Shown piece after piece: positions 8,996 through 17,035 of a DNA stretch of 64,000 bases; position 1 is the first letter of the stretch, and each line of letters opens with the position of its first letter. A model generated the notes under the pieces. The model did no database searches. It saw nothing but the letters and a program-made list of their open reading frames with translations, and was not told the DNA's origin. The stretch is from CADEED01 sp035765415. GTDB taxonomy: Bacteria > Pseudomonadota > Gammaproteobacteria > Steroidobacterales > Steroidobacteraceae. The stretch is from positions 47,677 to 111,676 of the forward strand of contig DASTXR010000057.1 in the NCBI GenBank assembly GCA_035765415.1. Reading direction: 5' to 3'. A program made the position numbers and the translations under genes.

Positions 8996-9146
8996 ATGTC
9001 AGTGCCTGCGCGCCCGCTGCTTGCCACCTTTTGGGGCCCAAGCGTACGCTACGGCCCCAATACGACAAGTTCGGCGCATCGTTCTGCACGGCGAGGGAAT
9101 GCGACCGGACTGATTCTCCGCAAACAGAATTCCGAGGAGCGAACTC

Positions 9147-11420
9147 ATGAAGAGGCTTATTGCAGCCACTGCCCTGGCTGTCATCGTCACGGCCGGTTGT
9201 TCGAGTTCGGTGGACAATCCACCGGATGTGCGCCCGACCGATCCGACGACCGGCAATGGCAATCCCGCGGGTGGCTCCGCCGCTCCTGGACCCGCCCCCA
9301 CTGCCGCGCTGTACCAGCCCGCGCAGGGCATTTTCCCGTTCCCCAACGATCTCTATTTCTCCGGCACCACCGACGGCACCATCAACATCCAGCCGGCAAA
9401 CGGGCTCATTCCCAACCAGGTGGGTTTGAATGCGCTCGACGGCTGGTCGACCACCGCGCCGATACGCGTGCGCTTCGGCGGGGCTCTGAATCCTGCGTCT
9501 TTCAGCGCCGCGACCGTGCGCGTCTACCAGGTCACCGTCAGCAACACTAACAAGGCCGTCTCAGGCTTCACGCGCCCGCTCACCTATGGCACGGAGTTTT
9601 CCGTCAACGTCGCTACCGACACCGGTGTCGGGCCGACGATTCTCGAAATTACCCCGCTGGTCCCGCTGGTCCCGTCGGCGGGTCCCGCGACGCCCACGAG
9701 CCCGGTTCCGGATGGCGTCGGGTACCTGGTGCTGCTGACCAATGGCGTGCAGATGGCCGGCGGCGCGACGGCCACTGCCGACGCCGACTACGCCACCATC
9801 AAAACCACGCTCGGCGCCACGATCAATCCGGCGAATTGCGCCTCGCTGCCCAACGCGCCGATGCAGGGCGCCTGCGGTTTCACGGCCTCGCATCTGCGGG
9901 TCGCGGCGAATCCCCAGCTCGGGGCGCTGGCGCTGAATCCCGCCAACGTCATCGTGTCGTTCCACTTCACCACCGTGGCGACGCGCGACACTTTGCGTGC
10001 GCTCGGCCTCACCATCTTCAACCCGGCCGCACCGGCCCCGGCCATCGCGGTCAGCCCGACGGCGGTTCCCCTGAATGGAATCAACCCCGCGCTGCCGGCT
10101 TACGCCAGCGCGCGCTTCGGCACCGTCACCGTGCCTTACTACTCCTTCATCCCGGATCCGTTGGCGCCGGGCGGCCTGAGCAATGACTCCCGGGTGCTGC
10201 GCACGGCATGGCGTGCCGCCAGTCCGCCTCCATCGCCGCTCGCCGATCCGGCGCAGGAGTTCAACCTCACGCGCTTCAACCCTCTTCCATTATTGCGGCT
10301 CAGCAAGCCGATCCCGCTGCTGGTCATCATGCCGAACGGCGCGGCGGGCGCCGCGGGCGTCAAGCCCACCGCTGGCTGGCCCGTGGTCATCTTCGAGCAC
10401 GGCATCACGCGTGACCGCAGCGACGCCTTCGCGCTCGCGCAGGCGTTTGCGGCGCGAGGCTGGGTCATCGCGTCCGTGGACCTGGCATTACATGGCATCA
10501 CCTCGACCACCAGCCCGCTCTACCAGGCGACCAATGAGCAGACGTTCAACCTCGACCTGGTCGTGAATGCCAGCGGCGCGTCGGGCCCGGACGGGGTCAT
10601 CGATCCCACCGGTACACACTTCATCAACCTGACCTATCCGCTGGCGAGCCGCGACAACCTGCGCCAGAGCGTCGTCAATCTGCTGGCGCTGACCCGCGCG
10701 CTGCCCGCGCTCGACCTGGACGGCGATACGTTGGGTGACGTCGACCCGGCGCGCATCGCCTTCGTAGGCCAGTCGCTGGGCGCCATCGTGGGCATCGGAT
10801 TTGGAGCGGCGCTGCCGACTCCGACGACTCTCCCGTTCCCGACCGCCACTCCACTGCGCGTGCCCACCATGGTGTTCTCGGCTCCGGGCGGCGGCGTCGC
10901 CGCGCTGCTGCGCGACTCGCCCACGTTTGGTCCGCGCATCAACGCGGGCCTGCAGTCGCAGGGACTGCTGCCCGGCACGTCGCTGTACGCACAGTACTTC
11001 CGCGACGTGCAGAACATCGTCGATGCCGGCGATCCGCTCAATTTCGTGACGGTGGCCGCGGCACAGCGGTCTATCTACTTCCAGCAGATGGTGGGTGGCG
11101 GCGGCACGACGCCGGCCCTGCCCGACCAGGTGATCCCGAATTCCGCCACGCAGCGGCTGATCACGGCGATCACCAACAATGGCCTGGCGGGCGGACTGCC
11201 GTTCCCGCGCGCCGTCCCCGGCACGCCGGTGAGCGGCGACGGTTACGTGAACTTCATCCTCGGCGACCACGGTTCATTGCTGAACCCCGCGGCCAGCGCG
11301 CCGGCCACGGGCGAGATGCAGGCCGAGACTGTCGTGTACACGGCGGGCAGCACGGCGCCGGTCATTCCCGCGGGCACCATCGTTCCGGGTGCTCTCACAA
11401 CGGCACCGGTTCAGCCTTAG
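9147..11420 (+). CDS. Outer-membrane lipase/esterase lipoprotein (VolA/Pla-1-like)
   Basis: Large lipoprotein esterase, 757 aa. It has a lipoprotein signal with lipobox VTAGC (Cys about residue 19), then a Pro/Gly/Thr linker and an N-terminal domain like that of bacterial virulence-factor lipases (IFPFPNDLYFSGTTDGTIN). The alpha/beta hydrolase core has FEHGITRDRSDAF and the nucleophile elbow G-Q-S-L-G at 541-545 (Ser543); a likely catalytic His lies near FILGDHGS. Family members act on lysophospholipids or long-chain esters at the cell surface. A ribosome binding site (GAGGAGCG) precedes the ATG. A REP-like double hairpin follows the stop, and the gene interrupts the usual rsmD/ftsY adjacency, suggesting later insertion. 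Confidence 0.87.
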   Translation: MKRLIAATALAVIVTAGCSSSVDNPPDVRPTDPTTGNGNPAGGSAAPGPAPTAALYQPAQGIFPFPNDLYFSGTTDGTINIQPANGLIPNQVGLNALDGWSTTAPIRVRFGGALNPASFSAATVRVYQVTVSNTNKAVSGFTRPLTYGTEFSVNVATDTGVGPTILEITPLVPLVPSAGPATPTSPVPDGVGYLVLLTNGVQMAGGATATADADYATIKTTLGATINPANCASLPNAPMQGACGFTASHLRVAANPQLGALALNPANVIVSFHFTTVATRDTLRALGLTIFNPAAPAPAIAVSPTAVPLNGINPALPAYASARFGTVTVPYYSFIPDPLAPGGLSNDSRVLRTAWRAASPPPSPLADPAQEFNLTRFNPLPLLRLSKPIPLLVIMPNGAAGAAGVKPTAGWPVVIFEHGITRDRSDAFALAQAFAARGWVIASVDLALHGITSTTSPLYQATNEQTFNLDLVVNASGASGPDGVIDPTGTHFINLTYPLASRDNLRQSVVNLLALTRALPALDLDGDTLGDVDPARIAFVGQSLGAIVGIGFGAALPTPTTLPFPTATPLRVPTMVFSAPGGGVAALLRDSPTFGPRINAGLQSQGLLPGTSLYAQYFRDVQNIVDAGDPLNFVTVAAAQRSIYFQQMVGGGGTTPALPDQVIPNSATQRLITAITNNGLAGGLPFPRAVPGTPVSGDGYVNFILGDHGSLLNPAASAPATGEMQAETVVYTAGSTAPVIPAGTIVPGALTTAPVQP

Positions 11421-11445
11421 ACTCCATATCCTTCGACAGGGGCTG

Positions 11446-11547
11446 AGGAAATGGGGACAGTCCCCATTTCCTGAGCAAATGGGGTCAGGCCTCGTCACAC
11501 GCTACGCATTCATTCAGCGCAGCGCGTGACGGGGCCTGGCCCCATTT
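11446..11547. repeat. REP-like double palindrome
   Basis: Two adjacent hairpins. The first pairs AGGAAATGGGGA (11446-11457) with TCCCCATTTCCT (11461-11472) around a 3-nt loop. The second pairs 11477-11503 with 11521-11547: 27-nt arms with three mismatches, all transitions. The arms carry the AAATGGGGACA / AAATGGGGTCAGG words found at several other gene ends in this window. It fills the gap between the lipase gene and ftsY. Confidence 0.82.
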
Positions 11548-11564
11548 CCTGACCCCCTTCATTT

Positions 11565-12518
11565 GTGGAGTGGAATTTGGCCGAGGGTAAGCAATCGTTC
11601 ATCGCGCGCATGCGCGCCAAGATCAATCGGCCAGGCTCGTGGCTGTCCTACGACCTCGCGAATCTCGTTCCCGGCCGCAAGATCGACGCCGAGGTGCTCG
11701 ACGAGCTCGAGACACGCCTGCTGACCGCGGATGTCGGCGTCGATGCCACGGAGCTCATCCTCGAAGAGTTGCGCAAGAAAGTAGCGCGCAAGGAGCTCGA
11801 CGACGTCGACGCGCTGGTGCGCGCACTGACGGATGCGATCGCCGCGATCCTGCTGCCTTCGCAGAAACCGCTCGAACTCAACGCCAAGCCTTTCGTGCTG
11901 CTGGTCGTGGGCGTGAACGGCTCGGGCAAGACGACCACCATCGGCAAACTCGCGCGCCGCTTTGCCGATGCCCGCAAACACGTGGTGCTGGCGGCGGGCG
12001 ATACATTTCGCGCCGCGGCGATCGAGCAGCTGGGGGTCTGGGCGACCCGCGCGGGCGCCGACATCATCCAGCAGCAGGCCGGCGCGGATCCGGGCGCCGT
12101 GGTGTTCGATGCCGTGCAGGCCGCGCGAGCGCGCCGCGCGGACGTGGTCATCATCGACACCGCCGGCCGGCTGCACAGCCAGGCCCACCTCATGGACGAA
12201 CTGAAAAAAGTGAAGCGCGTGATCCAGCGTGTCGAACCTTCCGCGCCGCACGAGGTCTTGTTAGTGCTCGATGCCAACCAGGGACAGAATGCGCTTACGC
12301 AGGCCACGCAGTTTCACGAAGCCGTGGGCGTCACGGGCCTCGTGCTCACGAAGCTCGACGGCACCGCCAAGGGCGGCATCGTGATCGCCATCGCGCGCAA
12401 ACTGGGCCTGCCCATCCGCTTCATCGGCGTCGGCGAGCAGGCGGAAGACTTCGGCGAATTCGACGCCCGCGCATTCGCCAGCGCGCTGGTGTCCGGCAAC
12501 AGCGTTGCCAGCAGTTAA
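11565..12518 (+). CDS. ftsY: Signal recognition particle receptor FtsY
   Basis: SRP receptor GTPase that docks ribosome-nascent-chain-SRP complexes at the inner membrane. 317 aa: it has the N and G domains but not the long acidic A domain of the E. coli protein. The GTPase motifs are present in order: GVNGSGKTTTIGKLA (G1), DTFRAAA (G2), DTAGR (G3), TKLDGTAKGG (G4), and the terminal GVGEQAEDFGEFD closing box. The start is GTG at 11565, just beyond the REP-like element. It is followed closely by ftsE and ftsX, the conserved order. Confidence 0.97.
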   Translation: MEWNLAEGKQSFIARMRAKINRPGSWLSYDLANLVPGRKIDAEVLDELETRLLTADVGVDATELILEELRKKVARKELDDVDALVRALTDAIAAILLPSQKPLELNAKPFVLLVVGVNGSGKTTTIGKLARRFADARKHVVLAAGDTFRAAAIEQLGVWATRAGADIIQQQAGADPGAVVFDAVQAARARRADVVIIDTAGRLHSQAHLMDELKKVKRVIQRVEPSAPHEVLLVLDANQGQNALTQATQFHEAVGVTGLVLTKLDGTAKGGIVIAIARKLGLPIRFIGVGEQAEDFGEFDARAFASALVSGNSVASS

Positions 12519-12527
12519 ACTGCCACG

Positions 12528-13259
12528 ATGATCACATTCGACAACGTCGCAAAGCGTTATCCGAATGGCCGCGAGGCCCTCGCGGGCGTGACGTTCACCA
12601 TCCAGCCGGGCGAGTTCGTTTTCCTCACCGGCCGCTCCGGCGCGGGCAAGAGCAGCGTGCTCAAGCTGATCGCGCTGCTCGAGCGCCCGAGTCGCGGCAC
12701 GGTCACGGTCAGCGGACAGAACACGGGCAAACTCAAGGCCGGAAAAATCCCGGCGTTCCGGCGCGCCATCGGCGTGGTGTTCCAGGATCACAAGCTCCTG
12801 GTGGACCGCCCCATTTACGACAACGTGGCGCTGCCGCTGGTGGTCGCGGGAACTCCGCTGAAAGAAGTCGACCGGCGCGTGCGCGCGGCGCTCGACCAGG
12901 TCGGGTTGTTAGGCCGGGAGCGGTCCTCGCCGCTCGAGCTCTCGGTGGGCGAGCAGCAGCGCGTCGGCATCGCGCGCGCGGTCATCAGCAAGCCGCAGCT
13001 GCTGATCGCCGATGAGCCCACGGGCAATCTCGACCCGGGCCTCGCCATCGAAGTGATGCGCGTGTTCAAGCGATTCCAGGAAGTCGGCGTCACCGTGATC
13101 ATCGCCTCGCACGATCCGCACCTCGTGGAGCAGTTCGGCGAGCGCGAAATCGTGCTCGATGCCGGCCACATCGCCTCGGACACCTTCCGCGCCGGGCACG
13201 CCGCGCGCATGACGGCGCAGGCGCCGCAGCTTTCCGACCTGCCCGACATCCACACATGA
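12528..13259 (+). CDS. ftsE: Cell division ATP-binding protein FtsE
   Basis: Cytoplasmic ATPase of the FtsEX complex, which controls periplasmic peptidoglycan hydrolases at the septum. 243 aa. Walker A is GRSGAGKSS and Walker B LLIADEPTGNLDP, followed by the H-loop His (ASHDPHL). The ABC signature reads LSVGEQQR, with Val in place of the usual first Gly. The C-terminus extends about 20 residues beyond typical FtsE (TAQAPQLSDLPDIHT). It starts 9 nt after ftsY and lies 10 nt before ftsX. Confidence 0.96.
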   Translation: MITFDNVAKRYPNGREALAGVTFTIQPGEFVFLTGRSGAGKSSVLKLIALLERPSRGTVTVSGQNTGKLKAGKIPAFRRAIGVVFQDHKLLVDRPIYDNVALPLVVAGTPLKEVDRRVRAALDQVGLLGRERSSPLELSVGEQQRVGIARAVISKPQLLIADEPTGNLDPGLAIEVMRVFKRFQEVGVTVIIASHDPHLVEQFGEREIVLDAGHIASDTFRAGHAARMTAQAPQLSDLPDIHT

Positions 13260-13269
13260 GTTTCGGGCC

Positions 13270-14199
13270 ATGAGCGGCGCGGTCTCCTCCTACGGCACCC
13301 GGCATTTGCAGGCGCTGTTCGGCTCGCTGGGCCGGCTGGTGCGCGCGCCGCTCGCGACACTGCTCACGCTCATCGTCATCGGCGTTGCGCTCGCGCTTCC
13401 GGCAGGCCTGGCGCTCATCGTCGACAACCTGCGCGCCGCCACCGGCGATTTCAGCAATGCCGTCGATTTCACCGTCCACTTCAAGCAGGGCACGGCCATC
13501 GAACGCGTGGAGCAGCTCGCCAGGAGCGCGCGCGATCGCGCGGGCATCGAATCCATCACGGTGAAGACCGCCACGCAGGCGCTCGAGGAATTCAAGCAGG
13601 CGTCCGGCTTCGGCGATGCGCTGTCGGCGCTCGAGGACAATCCGCTGCCGCATCACCTCGTGGTCCGGCCGAAGAAAAACGCCAGCGGCCCCACCGAGGT
13701 GGAATCGCTGCGACGCTACTTCGCGGCCTTTCCCGAGGTCGACATCGTGCAGCTCGATCTCGACTGGGTGCGCCGCCTGCACTCGCTGCTCGACGTGTTG
13801 GAACGGGTCATGTGGGTCGTGGTCACGGTGCTCGGGCTGGGGGTGCTGGCCGTGATCGGCAATACCATCCGCCTTGAGATCCAGCAGCGGCGTCCGGAAA
13901 TCGAAGTCACCAAGCTGGTGGGCGGTTCCAATGCGTTCGTGCGCCGGCCCTTTCTGTACACCGGCATCTTCTATGGGCTCGGCGGGGCCCTGCTGGCGGC
14001 GCTCATCGTGGCCGGCAGCCTCACCTACCTCGACCAGGCGGTCGGCGAGTTGTCCGCCCAATACGGCAGCCGCTTCCATCTGACGGGCCTCGGCAGACGG
14101 GGCCTTTTGATCCTCGTGGGGGTGGGTGCAGCCCTCGGCTGGGTCGGCGCGCTTATCTCGACGGGCAGGCACCTGCGGGCCATCGAGCCGCGCGCCTGA
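13270..14199 (+). CDS. ftsX: Cell division membrane protein FtsX
   Basis: Inner-membrane partner of FtsE, 309 aa. A cytoplasmic N-terminal stretch leads into the first transmembrane helix (ATLLTLIVIGVALALPAGL), then a periplasmic domain (about 60-170) that relays the signal to hydrolase activators. Three further helices follow (WVVVTVLGLGVLAVIGNTI, GIFYGLGGALLAALIVAG, and the terminal LLILVGVGAALGWVGAL). This four-helix plan is standard for FtsX. Confidence 0.96.
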   Translation: MSGAVSSYGTRHLQALFGSLGRLVRAPLATLLTLIVIGVALALPAGLALIVDNLRAATGDFSNAVDFTVHFKQGTAIERVEQLARSARDRAGIESITVKTATQALEEFKQASGFGDALSALEDNPLPHHLVVRPKKNASGPTEVESLRRYFAAFPEVDIVQLDLDWVRRLHSLLDVLERVMWVVVTVLGLGVLAVIGNTIRLEIQQRRPEIEVTKLVGGSNAFVRRPFLYTGIFYGLGGALLAALIVAGSLTYLDQAVGELSAQYGSRFHLTGLGRRGLLILVGVGAALGWVGALISTGRHLRAIEPRA

Positions 14200-14267
14200 G
14201 CCTGCACTTATAAAACAATAACTTAAGGTTCTAGTCCCTCGTTCGGGGGATGGAACTGATGGGCGGC

Positions 14268-14294
14268 TTAGCACTCTAATCGCTCGACTGCTAA
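14268..14294 (+). promoter_or_regulatory. CIRCE-type HrcA operator upstream of rpoH
   Basis: TTAGCACTC (14268-14276), a 9-nt spacer, then GACTGCTAA (14286-14294). This matches the CIRCE consensus TTAGCACTC-N9-GAGTGCTAA at 17 of 18 arm positions with the exact spacer length. CIRCE is the operator of the heat-shock repressor HrcA. It overlaps the predicted rpoH promoter and ends 49 nt before the rpoH ATG. Confidence 0.85.
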
Positions 14295-14297
14295 TAT
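14268..14297 (+). promoter_or_regulatory. Predicted rpoH promoter overlapping CIRCE
   Basis: TTAGCA (14268-14273) could act as -35 and TAATAT (14292-14297) as -10, with an 18-nt spacer. Each half overlaps an arm of the CIRCE palindrome, so bound HrcA would block RNA polymerase. The mRNA would start near 14304, leaving a leader of about 40 nt that contains AGGAGG at 14328-14333. Confidence 0.5.
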
Positions 14298-14343
14298 CCC
14301 GGCACATCGAGATAAGCAGATCGCCCCAGGAGGTTTCGTACAG

Positions 14344-15249
14344 ATGACCGCCATTGCGCCCGCTGCCCCCGCCCTTGCTGCCAACGCATTAGTCGCCCGC
14401 AAGAACGATTTCGTACTCTCCGGTCCCGTCGGAAGCTTCGACGCGTACATGGACAAGGTGAGCCGCATTCCCGTGTTGTCGCGCGAGGATGAGGCTGCTC
14501 TCGCCGAACGCTTCCGCAACGACGGTGACCTCGAGGCTGCCCGCCAGCTCGTGTTGTCGCACCTCCGCTTCGTCGTGCACATCGCGCGCGGCTATTCGGG
14601 TTATGGCCTGCCGCTCGGCGACGTCGTGCAGGAAGGCAACGTCGGCCTCATGAAGGCGGTGAAGCGCTTCGACCCCACGGTCGGCGTTCGCCTGGTGTCG
14701 TTCGCGGTCCACTGGATCCGCGCCGAAATCCACGAATACGTGCTGCGCAACTGGCGTCTCGTGAAGGTCGCCACCACCAAGGCTCAGCGCAAGCTGTTCT
14801 TCAATCTGCGCAAGATGAAGAAAAACCTGGCGTGGCTGTCGCACGAGGAAACGCAGGCCGTGGCCCGCGACCTCAAGGTAACGCCCGCCGAAGTCACCGA
14901 GATGGAAAAGCGCCTCGCGGCGCGCGACCTGTCGTTCGACCCGGTTCCGGATTCCGGCAGCGAAGACGGCGACGAGACCTACTCGCCCGCTGCCTATCTA
15001 CCGGCGCCGGATGCGGACCCGGCGGCGCAGATCGAGAACGCCGAGTGGGAAGACACCACGGGCGATCGCCTGGCCCAGGCCATGAAGACGCTGGACGCGC
15101 GCGCGCAGGACATCCTGGTCAGCCGCTGGACCGGCGAAGGCAAGACCACTCTGCACGACCTCGCGGAAAAATACGGCGTGTCGGCGGAGCGAGTACGCCA
15201 GATCGAGGCGAATGCGATCAAGAAACTGCGAGGCCTGATGACGGCCTGA
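14344..15249 (+). CDS. rpoH: RNA polymerase sigma-32 factor
   Basis: Heat-shock sigma factor, 301 aa. Region 2 contains LSREDEAALAERFRNDGDLEAARQLVLSHLRFV and the -10 recognition segment; the RpoH box region is present around KAQRKLFFNLRKMKK, and region 4.2 ends ERVRQIEANAIKKLRGLM. AGGAGG at 14328-14333 lies 10 nt before the ATG. It follows ftsX in the same direction but appears to have its own promoter, which overlaps a CIRCE operator, so repression by HrcA is likely. An intrinsic terminator follows. Confidence 0.97.
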   Translation: MTAIAPAAPALAANALVARKNDFVLSGPVGSFDAYMDKVSRIPVLSREDEAALAERFRNDGDLEAARQLVLSHLRFVVHIARGYSGYGLPLGDVVQEGNVGLMKAVKRFDPTVGVRLVSFAVHWIRAEIHEYVLRNWRLVKVATTKAQRKLFFNLRKMKKNLAWLSHEETQAVARDLKVTPAEVTEMEKRLAARDLSFDPVPDSGSEDGDETYSPAAYLPAPDADPAAQIENAEWEDTTGDRLAQAMKTLDARAQDILVSRWTGEGKTTLHDLAEKYGVSAERVRQIEANAIKKLRGLMTA

Positions 15250-15272
15250 GCGCCATTTCAGACTCACTCTCG

Positions 15273-15299
15273 AGCCCCGGCCGCAAACCGGGGCTTTTT
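15273..15299 (+). terminator. Intrinsic terminator after rpoH
   Basis: 8-bp stem AGCCCCGG / CCGGGGCT with a 7-nt loop, followed by a T-run ending near 15299. Confidence 0.9.
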
Positions 15300-15361
15300 C
15301 TTTTCCGATGCTAAGTTTTTGTGTTGTTGCCACCCACGTTCCCGTGGATTAATCCGTTGTC

Positions 15362-16219
15362 ATGACGAAATCAGCACTCAATCCGCAAGGCGAGCAGATG
15401 GCGGACGAATCCATGATTCGCACGCTGGCGGCTCAGATCGAGGCGATCTGGCCGCAGGAAAAGTCGCTCATCAACTTTTACCGGCTGCCGTGCAACGCAC
15501 ACGTGCTCGACGTGGGCGCCGGCACCGGCGAGTTCAGCGCGCGGGTCGCCGAACTGCTGCCCGCGGCCCAGGTGCTGGGCGTGGAGCTGCTGCAGGCTTC
15601 CGTGGAGTTCGCGCGTGAGCGGCACGCGTCGTTGAGCCCGCGCGTCCGATTCGAAACCGGCGATGCGTTCCACCTGGCCCAGCCTGACAACACCTTCGAC
15701 CTGGTGGCAAACCGTCACATGGTCCAGTCGGTTCCGCACGTGGACCGCATCCTTGCCGAGCTGGTGCGCGTCGCAAAACCCGGCGGTCGCGTGCACGTGC
15801 TGGCCGAGGACTATTCGATGCTCCACATGATGTCCGGCCCGCTCGACCCGGATGTTTTCTGGCGCAAGGGACCGGTCGAGTTCTCGATGCGCACGGGCAC
15901 CGATTCGCGCATTGGCCGCCGCACCTGGACGCTGATGCGCGAAGCCGGGCTAACCGATGTGCGTGTCGATTACGTGGTCGTGGACACCCTGCGCGTGCCG
16001 CGGCGGGTATTCGCGGACATCATCACGGCCTGGCGCGATGGCTACGTGAATGCGCTCGCGACGCCCGAATTTCCTGCCGCGGTGGTGCGCCAGCACTTCA
16101 ATGAAATCATCGCGAGCATATTGAATCCGGATCACTACGCCGTCTGGCATATCCCCATTGTTTCAGGGACGAAACCCAAACTGGGGTCAGACCTCTTATC
16201 AGGCGCAAGCGCCACATAA
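15362..16219 (+). CDS. Class I SAM-dependent methyltransferase
   Basis: Methyltransferase of unknown substrate, 285 aa. The SAM-binding motif I is VLDVGAGTGEF, followed by an acidic residue at the end of strand 2 (VLGVELLQAS) and the motif IV region NTFDLVANRHMVQSVPHVDRIL; VAKPGGRVHVLAEDY matches the post-IV motif of UbiE-like enzymes. The last dozen residues (KPKLGSDLLSGAS...) are encoded by a GGGGTCAGACC repeat fragment, so the native C-terminus may have been replaced. Confidence 0.85.
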   Translation: MTKSALNPQGEQMADESMIRTLAAQIEAIWPQEKSLINFYRLPCNAHVLDVGAGTGEFSARVAELLPAAQVLGVELLQASVEFARERHASLSPRVRFETGDAFHLAQPDNTFDLVANRHMVQSVPHVDRILAELVRVAKPGGRVHVLAEDYSMLHMMSGPLDPDVFWRKGPVEFSMRTGTDSRIGRRTWTLMREAGLTDVRVDYVVVDTLRVPRRVFADIITAWRDGYVNALATPEFPAAVVRQHFNEIIASILNPDHYAVWHIPIVSGTKPKLGSDLLSGASAT

Positions 16220-16220
16220 G
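16178..16220. repeat. REP-like fragment encoding a protein C-terminus
   Basis: AACTGGGGTCAGACCTC followed by a small hairpin (CTTAT 16195-16199 with ATAAG 16216-16220; GGCGC 16202-16206 with GCGCC 16209-16213). The GGGGTCAG word is shared with the element at 11477. It lies in frame in the last codons of the methyltransferase gene. Confidence 0.5.
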
Positions 16221-16244
16221 AAAACGGCGGCCAGGGGCCGCCGT
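16221..16244 (-). terminator. Intrinsic terminator of the OmpA-like gene
   Basis: Read on the minus strand: a 9-bp stem (16236-16244 with 16224-16232), 3-nt loop, then TTTTC. It lies 22 nt beyond the stop of the OmpA-like gene and could also halt the convergent methyltransferase transcript. Confidence 0.75.
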
Positions 16245-16265
16245 CCGTAAGTATCAAAGAGGCAC

Positions 16266-16943
16266 TCAGCCTTGCGTGATGGGCTGCAGCTTCAACTCCA
16301 CGCGACGATTCTGCTGGCGGCCATCGGCGCTGTCGTTCGACGCGACCGGGCGGCTCTCGCCCGCGCCCACCGTGACGATGCGCTGGCTGTTCACGCCGTG
16401 TGACTGCAGGTAGCTGCCCACGGAGCTGGCGCGCTGCACGGACAGGTTCTGGTTGTAGGCGTCATCACCCACGTTGTCCGTGTGACCTTCGACGTCGATG
16501 AGCGTCTTGTCGAATTCCTTGAGGACCAGCGTCACCGAATCGAGCACCTTGTAGAAGCCCGCATTCAGGTCCGAGCTCGCGGTCTTGAAGGTGATGTTGC
16601 CGGGCATGTTCAGGATGAGGTCGTTGCCGTTGCGCGTGACGGAGACGCCCGTGCCCTGGAGCTGCGCCCGCAGTTTGGCTTCCTGCTTGTCCATGTATGC
16701 GCCAACGCCGGCGCCGGTGAGCGCGCCCACGCCCGCGCCGATCAACGCGCGTTCGCGGCGTTCCTTGGAGTTGTCGCCGGTGAGAGCCCCGAGAACCGCG
16801 CCCGCTGCTGCGCCGATTCCGGCGCCCTTGCTGGCGTTGTTGACCTTCTTCTCGCCCGTGTAGGCGTCGGTAGTCTGACAACCCGCAACCGTGAAGGCGG
16901 CGGCGATGGCTAACAATGTGGTGCGTACAAAAATCGTTTTCAT
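16266..16943 (-). CDS. OmpA-family lipoprotein with glycine zipper (YiaD-like)
   Basis: Outer-membrane lipoprotein that binds peptidoglycan, 225 aa from the ATG at 16943, which has AGGAGA at the right distance; longer in-frame starts upstream are not supported. Lipobox TVAGC (Cys about 22). Residues 40-95 form glycine zippers (GAGIGAAAGAVLGALTG and LIGAGVGALTGAGVGAYMD). The C-terminal OmpA-like domain (about 110-225) has the peptidoglycan-contact signature GHTDNVGDDAYNQNLSVQRA and the terminal NRRVEL. It converges with the methyltransferase gene. Confidence 0.93.
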   Translation of the reverse strand: MKTIFVRTTLLAIAAAFTVAGCQTTDAYTGEKKVNNASKGAGIGAAAGAVLGALTGDNSKERRERALIGAGVGALTGAGVGAYMDKQEAKLRAQLQGTGVSVTRNGNDLILNMPGNITFKTASSDLNAGFYKVLDSVTLVLKEFDKTLIDVEGHTDNVGDDAYNQNLSVQRASSVGSYLQSHGVNSQRIVTVGAGESRPVASNDSADGRQQNRRVELKLQPITQG

Positions 16944-17035
16944 GCAGTTCTCCTGAATCTTCGACAAACAATAGCGGCACGCATCTGAACGCCGAATGAA
17001 CCCGTTTTCCGTGAGCCAGTTCTCAATCGAGGGCT

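Noticed and set aside
16266..16943. OmpA-like lipoprotein as the PdsO partner of the PdsR/PdsS-like pair
   Set aside because: It is 10 kb away, in another operon, and has a general YiaD-type layout.
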